From NCBI GenBank assembly GCA_002297815.1, contig DBKH01000044.1:1-7695 (forward strand): DNA of 7,695 nucleotides. Reading direction: 5' to 3'. The notes under the pieces were generated by a model. It had not been told where the DNA came from. It searched no databases and saw only the letters and a program-made list of their open reading frames with translations. Both the position numbers and the translations under genes were made by a program. Below, piece after piece: positions 1 through 5,280 of this stretch; position 1 is the first letter of the stretch, and each line of letters starts with the position of its first letter. Source of the DNA: Bacteroidales bacterium UBA755. GTDB lineage: Bacteria; Bacteroidota; Bacteroidia; Bacteroidales; UBA932.

Positions 1-173
1 GTCAACGATGCTGCCGCGGCAAGGGCAATGCTGACTGTACGGAGTCTGTGAGGCTGCTTCCTTTCGCATCCTGTTGCTTTCAGGACATTGCTCTCGATAT
101 CGTCAAGCGTTCCGTCCGGGACTTTGTACGGCATACGCTTGCCGACGCCCATCATATTCATTTCTTTATCCAT
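1..173 (-). CDS. ECF anti-sigma-like membrane protein, N-terminal part (cut by window edge)
   Basis: Only the first 57 codons are inside the window. The ATG at 173 overlaps the end of the sigma gene by 8 nt (ATGGATAA), which implies translational coupling. The visible protein has a cytoplasmic stretch with the motif GKRMPYKVPDG (residues 11-21) and an acidic DDIE, then at about residue 45 the beginning of a hydrophobic segment rich in Ala, Ile and Leu. This matches the complete 107-residue protein at the other end of the window at 39 of 57 positions, including GKRMPYK, PDG, DDIE, ATGCERK and IALA. Short single-helix proteins with an MPY..PDG motif following an ECF sigma gene are usual in Bacteroidales and are presumed to hold the sigma factor at the inner membrane. 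The anti-sigma role is inferred from position and architecture, since no classical zinc anti-sigma motif is visible. Confidence 0.8.
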   Translation of the reverse strand, partial: MDKEMNMMGVGKRMPYKVPDGTLDDIESNVLKATGCERKQPHRLRTVSIALAAAASL

Positions 174-696
174 AATATTCTTTCAGATAATTGTAAATCT
201 TGACTTTTGCATTGTGCCAGTTGGCTTTCGCGCTGTCCGGAGTGGAATCCGTTATCTCGGCAATCTCGTCGAAGCTCAGTTCGTCATAGTACCGGAGGTT
301 GAATGTGAGCTGCTGCTTCCTTGGAAGCGAATGTATGGCTTTCTGGAGATTGACGGCCTCTATGTCGCTGAGGTCAATGTATTCGTCCGCAAGCATTGAC
401 ATAGCCTCTGCATTGTCCTCGATATTGACCGCGGGGTGGCGCTTTTCGATGATTCTAAGAGCCTCGTTGGTCGCGATCCGGTAGAGCCAGGCGGTGAACG
501 ATCGGGTGCGGTCGTATTGCCCGAATGAGCGGAACACCCTGATGAATGTTTCTTGCGTGGCGTCCTGCGCGTCCTCGCTGCTTATTGTGATTCGCCGGAT
601 GTGCCAGTAGATGGGTTCTTTGTACTCTTTCACGAGTGCTCGGAAACCAACTTGGAGGTTCCACCCAAGCAGTCGCACTATGTTTTTCTCATTCAT
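166..696 (-). CDS. RNA polymerase ECF-type sigma-70 factor
   Basis: A 176-residue protein of normal ECF length. Sigma region 2 lies at about residues 24-87, with EYKEPIYWHIRRI, the core-binding DAQDATQETFIRVFRSF and the promoter-melting/-10-reading stretch SFTAWLYRIATNEALRI. Region 4 lies at about 116-172, with SLPRKQQLTFNLRYYDELSFDEIAEI and a helix-turn-helix ending in SAKANWHNAKVKI. Region 3 is absent, as expected for ECF factors. The start ATG overlaps the end of the upstream exported-protein gene by 8 nt, and the stop overlaps the downstream anti-sigma-like gene by 8 nt, so the three genes are almost certainly one transcript. The factor probably directs transcription of its own operon and of envelope genes when released from the membrane. 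The stimulus cannot be read from the sequence. Confidence 0.95.
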   Translation of the reverse strand: MNEKNIVRLLGWNLQVGFRALVKEYKEPIYWHIRRITISSEDAQDATQETFIRVFRSFGQYDRTRSFTAWLYRIATNEALRIIEKRHPAVNIEDNAEAMSMLADEYIDLSDIEAVNLQKAIHSLPRKQQLTFNLRYYDELSFDEIAEITDSTPDSAKANWHNAKVKIYNYLKEYYG

Positions 697-1078
697 CAGC
701 CAATGTGTAAACTATCTTCTTTCCCTGCATCGTCCTGACAAGCGGAGTCTTTCTGTCCAAGGTGAAGGAATCCAGCTCCGCCTCCGCGAACTTGCTGTCC
801 AGTCCGGTGAACCCGCAGTATTTGCTGACCGAAAGATAGCCATTCTTCTGAATATATGCCACAGCCATCAGCTTGCGCTCCGGACGGGAGGTCTTGTTCA
901 CTGTAGTCGTGCGTTCCACCTGCACTGTCCTAAAAGTCGGTACCACCGCTGTGGCGTAGCATCCGTGATGCCTTCCGTAACATCCGCCGTGACGATGTGG
1001 CCAACGAGCTTCCACAGATGCGGAGGCCGTGAGCATAAGCATTGCAGCCACCGCTGCCGTAAGTAATCCTGTTCTCAT
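689..1078 (-). CDS. Small exported His/Cys-rich protein, first gene of the ECF sigma operon
   Basis: A 129-residue protein with a clear signal peptide (residues 1 to about 24, hydrophobic core AAVAAMLMLTASA, likely cleavage after VEA). Next comes a short His/Cys/Gly-rich repeat, HRHGGCYG followed by RHHGCYA (residues 28-42), then a basic linker. The C-terminal part (about 68-127) has the pattern AVAYIQKNGYLSVSKYCGFTGL...AEAELDSF...GKKIVYTL, which reads like a small helical or winged-helix-like module (fold inferred, not established). It stands directly before the sigma gene with an 8-nt overlap and so is expressed with it. A periplasmic sensor or effector that binds metal or forms disulfides through the His/Cys motif is possible, but I know no established function. 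The downstream overlap and the signal peptide support the chosen start. Confidence 0.8.
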   Translation of the reverse strand: MRTGLLTAAVAAMLMLTASASVEARWPHRHGGCYGRHHGCYATAVVPTFRTVQVERTTTVNKTSRPERKLMAVAYIQKNGYLSVSKYCGFTGLDSKFAEAELDSFTLDRKTPLVRTMQGKKIVYTLADE

Positions 1079-1106
1079 AATTTCAATGTCTTTAGATGTT
1101 GTTTTC

Positions 1107-1118
1107 TGAGACGTCTCA
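1107..1118 (-). promoter_or_regulatory. Palindrome in the ECF operon promoter region
   Basis: TGAGACGTCTCA is a perfect 12-bp palindrome 28 nt upstream of the exported-protein ATG. Read on the minus strand it contains CGTCTC, similar to the CGTC -10 element of many ECF promoters, and is preceded by GGGTATATGTAGTG. Slightly further upstream, TACTTTCG (about 1138-1145) is one mismatch from the Bacteroidota housekeeping box TAnnTTTG. The placement suits an autoregulated ECF promoter or a repressor site, but no -35 element at standard spacing is evident, so the assignment is tentative. Confidence 0.4.
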
Positions 1119-1207
1119 CTACATATACCCAGCAGGATGGCGAAAGTAAAAAGGAAAATGATTTTTTTCGATTATTTCGTGGACTCAGTTTTGTAAAGAT
1201 GACACCG

Positions 1208-2542
1208 CTATTCCATCATCAAAGTCATATCTCTAAGGTTGATGTTCACATTGCTGAACTTGCGGAGAAGTTCGAGGCCCACCGTACCTGAATGCTGGTT
1301 ACCATCCGGCGAGGTGTGAATCATGACAGTATGTATCAGGGCTTTCTTTCCATTCACTTCAAAAGTGACTTCCGGCATTGACAGCAGTCCCTTTTTCTCA
1401 GTGCTGCCGTAGGTGCCGAGAAGGACATTGGACTCTTCAAGATTTGATGTGGAGTCCTTGTGGGCGCAATACCATGTATACGACAAGTCGGTCATGGTGC
1501 AGCCTGTGTCCAGTTTGAGGCTATGTGTCTCGCTGTTGATGTTCGCCAGTAGACAGAGGGTGTTGTTCGGCTCAATGTAGAGGTTTGGAATGAGGCCGTT
1601 GGATTTGCGTTCAACATGACCGAATATGACAACGCTGCGTTTGAAGTCAATGCTGATATTCCCTGCGAGTTTCAGAAAATCCATACCGAGGATGGCATCA
1701 GTACGGACAAGAGTGTCGAGTTGATTGTCACTGAGAACATATGCAAGGATGTTGTTCACGTCCATCCCTCCGATGTTCATCTGCCTTATCAATGCCCTTT
1801 GCGTCCTCGTGCCACCGGAATGATTAGCACCGTGAAGGTCTATCGTGTCACGGACGAACTCGGCACCGATTTCTTCAGCGAATGATTTTGACAATGCTGA
1901 ATACGATGCGCCGGTGTCAAGAATAAACTCGTATTTCTTTCCGTTTATGGATACCGGGAGCCACATCACATTGCTCTTTCCCGCCATCTTCTGTTTCATT
2001 TCTTCCGATGTGGATTCGCTTGCAGGGATGTCCTTTATCGAGAACGGCATTTTGACGGATTTTCGTCGCATTGAGATTGACGGAGCCGGAAGATCCCTTA
2101 CCGCATTGAAATATTCATACGTTCCGTCAAGTCCAGTTCCTTCGATTGAGCCTCCAACAGCGATGATTCTGTCAATGACGGATTTTACCATATCGGCTGC
2201 CAAGGCATAGTGTCCGTTCGAGCCTTCAGCTATGGCTCCGAGCATCAGCATATTGCAGACATTTTGAAGCCCGATTTCTTCGGAATGCTTGTCAATGAGC
2301 GTCTTTAGTTTGCCGCCAAGTTCTTCGGGACAGTTGAAATATGCCGCGAGCATTGTCTCGGTCATTGATTTCAGAACATCAGACTGGACGGAATCCTTGA
2401 CTTTTGAATATTCCCGGTTAAGAGCGAACCAGTCTTCGCTGCCGAGGAGCTCGTTGATTCTCTGATCCGCATTCTGTGCGGAAAGGGTGAGAGGAATCAA
2501 TGACAAGAGGATTGTCAATACTTTGTACAATTTCATGTTCAT
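1208..2542 (-). CDS. Secreted retropepsin-like aspartic protease with two DTG domains
   Basis: A 444-residue protein with an N-terminal signal peptide (LTILLSLIPLTLSAQ, cleavage near residue 22). An alpha-helical region (about 25-150) precedes two tandem retroviral-type aspartyl protease domains. The first has the catalytic motif FILDTGASYSALS (Asp209) and a distal ILGMDFL (284-290). The second has LKLDTGCTMTDLS (Asp345) and a distal TVGLELL (420-426). Each half therefore carries a DTG and the hydrophobic-hydrophobic-Gly motif expected of a retropepsin lobe, so the two halves could pair within one chain as in pepsin-like enzymes. The second motif has DTGC rather than DTGA/S. It would act in the periplasm or at the envelope, on an unknown substrate. 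It starts 5 nt after the end of the wrecked hipA gene and could share the hipB transcript. ATG at 2542 is used; ATG at 2536 is an alternative. Confidence 0.88.
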   Translation of the reverse strand: MNMKLYKVLTILLSLIPLTLSAQNADQRINELLGSEDWFALNREYSKVKDSVQSDVLKSMTETMLAAYFNCPEELGGKLKTLIDKHSEEIGLQNVCNMLMLGAIAEGSNGHYALAADMVKSVIDRIIAVGGSIEGTGLDGTYEYFNAVRDLPAPSISMRRKSVKMPFSIKDIPASESTSEEMKQKMAGKSNVMWLPVSINGKKYEFILDTGASYSALSKSFAEEIGAEFVRDTIDLHGANHSGGTRTQRALIRQMNIGGMDVNNILAYVLSDNQLDTLVRTDAILGMDFLKLAGNISIDFKRSVVIFGHVERKSNGLIPNLYIEPNNTLCLLANINSETHSLKLDTGCTMTDLSYTWYCAHKDSTSNLEESNVLLGTYGSTEKKGLLSMPEVTFEVNGKKALIHTVMIHTSPDGNQHSGTVGLELLRKFSNVNINLRDMTLMME

Positions 2543-2547
2543 CTGTT

Positions 2548-2748
2548 TTATTTCTGTGCCGACATCCTTTCCTGCCGTAATGTGAGGCCCTGCTTATACG
2601 CATCCTTGCACTCGTCATCCAGAAACGACATGTCAATCATGTCGTAGAATTTCGGCAGGAGTTTTCTGTACTTTTCGAGCATATTGTCAAATACCTTAGG
2701 CGCAATGCCTGAAAGTGCCATGGCTCTGACGAAATCGCTTTTCTTCAT
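2548..2748 (-). CDS. 66-codon open frame, detached C-terminal tail of HipA
   Basis: This frame could be taken for a small independent gene. Its ATG follows the TGA of the HipA catalytic fragment with no gap and in the same reading frame (AAG AAG TGA ATG AAG AAA). Its content, SDFVRAMALSGIAP...LLPKFYDMIDMSFLDDECKDAY, resembles the helical bundle that normally follows the LTLNGKK segment at the end of HipA. It most likely became separate through one nonsense change. Reinitiation at the adjacent ATG could still make a 66-residue peptide, but there is no sign of selection for one. Position-based callers will report it as a hypothetical protein. Confidence 0.5.
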   Translation of the reverse strand: MKKSDFVRAMALSGIAPKVFDNMLEKYRKLLPKFYDMIDMSFLDDECKDAYKQGLTLRQERMSAQK

Positions 2749-3011
2749 TCACTTCTTCCGTCCATTGAGTGTGAGCGCCAATTCTTCGGTGTCTTTCGGG
2801 TTTACCATTGAGACATTCAGAAGGTCGTATGCCGGAGTCAGGAACCACTTGCCTTTTGGCGCAAATAGAGAGAAGTTCTTCAGATGCATATCATTGTTTC
2901 CTACCAGCCAACTGAAGAATACTCTTTATTATAGCGGAATTCATAACCGGATTCAGTTTCTGTAAGAATGTCGGCAAGGTGGTCCTTAAAGTAAATTTCA
3001 GCTCTTCTCAT
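2548..3011 (-). pseudogene. hipA: hipA toxin kinase remnant: internal deletion, frameshift and in-frame stop
   Basis: Three pieces of a Bacteroidales HipA-type Ser/Thr kinase are visible in order. Piece 1 (3011-2901) opens MRRAEIYFKDHLADILTE and runs 36 residues like a HipA N-terminal subdomain before a TAG. Its ATG overlaps the hipB end by 14 nt. Piece 2 (2925-2749), in another frame, reads FFSWLVGNNDMHLKNFSLF then FLTPAYDLLN, the HipA catalytic loop (Asp with NxxMHLKN) and the metal-binding Asp motif, and ends LTLNGRKK at a TGA. Piece 3 (2748-2548) continues in that same frame as MKKSDFVRAM...LLPKFYDMIDMSFLDD, which resembles the usual HipA C-terminal tail. Missing are most of the N-terminal region and the ATP-binding N-lobe. 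An active kinase is therefore not expected. Family recognition is by motif. The deletion size cannot be measured here but is several hundred bases judging from normal HipA length. Confidence 0.85.
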
Positions 3012-3216
3012 TCAGTTCCTCCGTCCTTACCGGTGCAAGCTCATAGCCGAACATTGCAAGCACCTGATTAACCTTATCCATCCTGAGTGTCGGCTTTCCC
3101 TGCTCAAGCTGACGAACGAAATTAAGACCCACGCCACATTTCAGTGCGAGGTCCTCCTGTGTCAATCCATACTCCTTCCGGAGAGATTTGAGTTTTGCGG
3201 ACAATAGTGTCTTCAT
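2998..3216 (-). CDS. hipB: HipB-type HTH antitoxin/transcriptional regulator
   Basis: A 72-residue protein that is essentially one Cro/C1-type (HTH_3/XRE) DNA-binding domain. KLKSLRKEYGLTQEDLALKCGVG is followed by the recognition-helix region LNFVRQLEQGKPTLRMDKVNQVLAMFGYEL (residues 8-60). In type II HipBA modules, HipB dimers repress their own operon and neutralise the HipA kinase. The 14-nt overlap with the hipA start fits this arrangement. HipA here is wrecked, so the protein is probably an orphan antitoxin that still autoregulates. It could also silence related HipA toxins elsewhere, which is speculation. The intact frame, and operator-like sites 6 nt upstream of its ATG, suggest the repressor part is still functional. 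Confidence 0.88.
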   Translation of the reverse strand: MKTLLSAKLKSLRKEYGLTQEDLALKCGVGLNFVRQLEQGKPTLRMDKVNQVLAMFGYELAPVRTEELNEKS

Positions 3217-3221
3217 GATAA

Positions 3222-3321
3222 TTACATTCTATCGGATGTAAATATAGTAAACTTTATTAAATTATATCATATCGAATGTAAAATATGCCGACATTTGAAA
3301 ATTGCATTGTTTCGGATATAA
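3222..3321. promoter_or_regulatory. Three operator-like 20-bp sites at 40-bp spacing upstream of hipB
   Basis: Three aligned sites precede hipB: TTACATTCTATCGGATGTAA (3222-3241), TTATATCATATCGAATGTAA (3262-3281) and TTGCATTGTTTCGGATATAA (3302-3321). Each is preceded by A, and they start exactly 40 bp apart. The first is a near-palindrome (8 of 10 pairs complementary) and the others are progressively weaker dyads with the same right half, TCGRATRTAA. HipB of E. coli binds several dyad operators upstream of hipBA, so these are probably the HipB autoregulatory operators. A 40-bp step is close to four helical turns and would place bound dimers on roughly the same DNA face. The nearest site lies over the expected transcription start of hipB. 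No confident TAnnTTTG box was found, and TATATTTA near 3240-3247 is the closest. Confidence 0.7.
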
Positions 3322-3658
3322 AAATTGCACCAAATACTCTTTGGCAGTTCAACGTATAGTATTGTGCCGACAGCTTGTGTTTTTCCGTCAACTACTTCAG
3401 CGGCCTTATCCGCAAATCAAACTAGGATGTCATCGGTGCTGACTGTTGGCGGCACGTAGGTCGGCGAGGGAGACGTTCTCGTTGCGGTAGCGGGCATCGG
3501 GATTCAGTTATACACGGGACAGAAGCGGGGCGTCCTCCAACTTGGCGAATTGGATTGCCTTCTTAATTTTCCATTTTTCATAATCGGGAATATTGATTGT
3601 TTGAGAGATATGTAAATAACGTCTAAGAACTTAAACGAAATATAATGTACACCCTGCT
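3322..3658. other. Gene-poor gap with a possible decayed minus-strand reading frame (3430-3630)
   Basis: No intact gene is supported here. On the minus strand a 40-codon open stretch (3630-3511) reads as plausible protein, including TINIPDYEKWKIKKAIQFAK and LEDAPLLSRV. It meets one TAA (3510-3508) and continues in the same frame for 25 codons as LNPDARYRNENVSLADLRAA before a TGA at 3430. The composition looks more protein-like than chance, so this may be a fossil with one nonsense change and no surviving start, but I do not recognise the family. An overlapping 67-codon frame in another phase has unlikely composition and was discounted. A further short protein-like stretch, FADKAAEVVDGKTQAVGTIL, lies at about 3345-3410 on the same strand. 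Confidence 0.3.
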
Positions 3659-3709
3659 TAATGTTTGCAGACACTAGATTTTGCCCAAAATTAGTGTTTA
3701 CAAACATTA
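3659..3709. repeat. 51-bp near-perfect inverted repeat upstream of the ATPase gene
   Basis: The left arm (3659-3682) begins TAATGTTTGCAGACACTA and ends ATTTT. The right arm (3687-3709) begins AAAATTAGTG and ends TTTACAAACATTA. The arms are complementary apart from two base mismatches (C/T and G/A) and one extra G in the left arm, around a GCCC loop. It sits immediately upstream of the ATPase -10-type box and overlaps its likely -33 region. It could be an operator for a dimeric repressor, a hairpin, or the end of a small mobile element. I cannot choose among these from one copy. Confidence 0.75.
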
Positions 3710-3723
3710 TTATTATAACTTTG
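3691..3723 (+). promoter_or_regulatory. Bacteroidota-type promoter of the ATPase gene
   Basis: TAACTTTG (3716-3723) matches the -7 consensus TAnnTTTG exactly, and TTAG (3691-3694) is one base from the -33 TTTG with a 21-nt spacer. Transcription should begin near 3728-3731. That excludes the upstream in-frame TTG at 3681 as start and favours ATG 3747, or possibly ATG 3735 with almost no leader. Confidence 0.65.
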
Positions 3724-3746
3724 CATCTTCAAAAATGTTACAGTGT

Positions 3747-4949
3747 ATGGAAGGACTTGACGAAATACTCAGAATTTACAACCGACGGCTTCAGGGCACG
3801 CCGGAAGGGTTTAAACGCTATTTGATTGACAAAATAGACTGGCGTGACAATCTTATAGCCATTAAGGGTGCGAAAGGCACGGGAAAGACAACAATGCTGC
3901 TCCAGCACATAAAAGAATCCTTCACAGACAAGGATAAGGCGCTATACCTTTCTCTTGACAATTTGTGGTTCGAGACACATTCCATAAATGACCTGATAGA
4001 GTATCATTACACACACGGCGGTACGCACCTGTTCCTTGATGAAGTTCACTATTTTCCAAACTGGAAGAAATTGATTAAAAATATCAATGACGATTATCCT
4101 GGGCTTCACGTCGTCTATACAGGTTCCTCGATGCTCAAAATAGACAGTGGCGTGGCCGACCTGTCAAGGAGGCAGTTGCCCTATACACTTCACGGGATGT
4201 CTTTCCGGGAATATCTGCTCTACGAGGGACTTGCTGAAATAGAACCGATTACTCTTGACTTTCTTTTGAGCAATCACCACCGGATCGCAGAAGACATCCT
4301 CTCAAACGGGATGAAGATACTGCCGCTGTTCGGTGACTATCTTCGTCACGGTTATTACCCATTCTACAAGAGCGTATATTCCGGATTTGAAATCAGATTG
4401 CAGCAAGTTGTCAACCACGTTCTTGAAAACGACTATCCGATAATAGAGGGGGTGGAGCAATCGACAATCAGGAAGACCAAGAAAATGTTTATGATTCTTG
4501 CGGAACAGGTTCCACAGACACCGAATATGTCGAATCTCTACAATGAGTTGGAGACCGACAGAAATCAAGGTCTCAAGATGTTGTATGCCCTCGAAAAGGC
4601 AGGACTTATGGCACTGCTTTCTGACAAACCGAAACAAATCGACAAACTGTCGCGCCCCGAAAAGATATTCATGGACAATTCCAATTTGATGTACGCATAC
4701 GCAACGAATCCAAACATCGGGACTGTACGGGAGACTTTCTTTTTGAGTCAATTGGCAGTCGATCACTCCGTTATTTATCCCGTAAAGGGAGATTTCCTTG
4801 TGGATGGGAAATATCTGTTTGAGGTTTGGGGACGCAAGAAATCGTTTGAACAAATCAAAGACGTGGACGACAGCTACATGGCTGTGGACGACACAGAAAT
4901 CGGACACCACAACCGCATTCCGTTATGGATGTTCGGTCTGCTATATTAA
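3747..4949 (+). CDS. AAA_14/DUF4143 family ATP-binding protein
   Basis: A 400-residue P-loop ATPase of full family length. The AAA+ part has Walker A GAKGTGKT (41-48), Walker B LFLDE (95-99), the sensor-like VYTGSS (about 123-128) and the family's DLSRR (138-142), followed by GMSFREYLLYEG. The C-terminal DUF4143-like half ends in the characteristic DDTEIG...NRIPLWMFGLLY. Near the end, GDFLVDGKYLFEVWGRKKSF (348-367) lines up with a family segment that I recall usually reading FEVGGKNKTF, resembling a PD-(D/E)xK nuclease motif. Here it is changed to WGRKK. The biological role of the family is poorly known. These are usually free-standing accessory genes, as here: a single gene with its own promoter and an inverted repeat in front. 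The start was chosen by promoter position; ATG 3735 is the alternative. Confidence 0.88.
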   Translation: MEGLDEILRIYNRRLQGTPEGFKRYLIDKIDWRDNLIAIKGAKGTGKTTMLLQHIKESFTDKDKALYLSLDNLWFETHSINDLIEYHYTHGGTHLFLDEVHYFPNWKKLIKNINDDYPGLHVVYTGSSMLKIDSGVADLSRRQLPYTLHGMSFREYLLYEGLAEIEPITLDFLLSNHHRIAEDILSNGMKILPLFGDYLRHGYYPFYKSVYSGFEIRLQQVVNHVLENDYPIIEGVEQSTIRKTKKMFMILAEQVPQTPNMSNLYNELETDRNQGLKMLYALEKAGLMALLSDKPKQIDKLSRPEKIFMDNSNLMYAYATNPNIGTVRETFFLSQLAVDHSVIYPVKGDFLVDGKYLFEVWGRKKSFEQIKDVDDSYMAVDDTEIGHHNRIPLWMFGLLY

Positions 4950-5030
4950 CGGAGACTTTGCCGGTGTAAATTTCAGAAAGACAATGCACTGTCAAGCGTG
5001 ACTTGGCTGTGTTGCAGAATGCAGATTCGT

Positions 5031-5238
5031 CTAATCCCTGTAGTCAGACGGCTTCATTTCCCAGATTCTGCTGCACGCAGCGGCTGGCCTTCTTGGACAC
5101 TTCGGAAAGGCACTTCGGGGTGACACAGAGCATGTCAGCGTAATATGTCACCTCGCGGTGCTCTCGGTATGTCCCTTCCTCAAGCATACGGAGGAAACGG
5201 TTAATTATGGACGCGCTCTGGGTTGAGATGTTGCACAA
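5031..5238 (-). pseudogene. AraC-family regulator remnant (both ends and middle lost, frameshift near the end)
   Basis: The minus strand encodes IINRFLRMLEEGTYREHREV, then TYYADMLCVTPKCLSEVSKK. These are the first helices of an AraC-family DNA-binding domain, where KYLSEVSKK would be usual, so a Cys replaces the Tyr. The sequence then jumps straight to CVQQNLG, which belongs at the very end of such domains (compare YVQKNLGMSPSEYR). The second helix-turn-helix is therefore deleted. Just after NLG a one-base shift occurs: the open frame ends as NEAV, but the neighbouring frame reads MKPSDYRD and stops at TAG (5033-5031), the natural AraC ending. The N-terminal sensing domain is gone as well. 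The remnant cannot bind DNA as a normal AraC protein. Its upstream edge carries the promoter of the divergent membrane-protein gene. Confidence 0.85.
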
Positions 5239-5253
5239 TAAATGCTAACTTTG
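5223..5253 (+). promoter_or_regulatory. Bacteroidota-type promoter of the small membrane-protein gene
   Basis: TAACTTTG (5246-5253) is an exact TAnnTTTG match, and TTG (5223-5225) lies 20 nt before it, the usual -33/-7 arrangement. The -33 element lies inside the AraC remnant. The predicted transcript starts near 5258-5261, which makes ATG 5281 the real start and rules out the open-frame beginning at 5242. Confidence 0.65.
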
Positions 5254-5280
5254 TGGCAGTTCATCATCATACCGGAAATT

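Noticed and set aside
1845..2210. Plus-strand 121-codon open frame inside the protease gene
   Set aside because: It is antisense to the catalytic domain of a protein with clear signal peptide and DTG motifs. No promoter or start context supports it.
2749..2751. In-frame TGA in hipA as selenocysteine or programmed recoding
   Set aside because: The position follows LTLNGRKK, where no catalytic Cys is expected, and no hairpin-like element is visible after it. The gene is also broken elsewhere, so a nonsense mutation is simpler.
3222..3321. CRISPR-like array because of regularly spaced repeats
   Set aside because: There are only three short degenerate AT-rich units with dyad symmetry directly before a repressor gene and no cas genes, so operators explain them better.
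3504..3707. 67-codon minus-strand open frame
   Set aside because: The sequence has no family features, runs through the inverted repeat and competes with a more protein-like frame in another phase.
4302..4910. Long minus-strand open frame (202 codons) opposite the ATPase gene
   Set aside because: It lies wholly antisense to a well-supported P-loop ATPase with intact motifs. Its translation is Cys/His/Val-rich without any domain, so it is a shadow frame.
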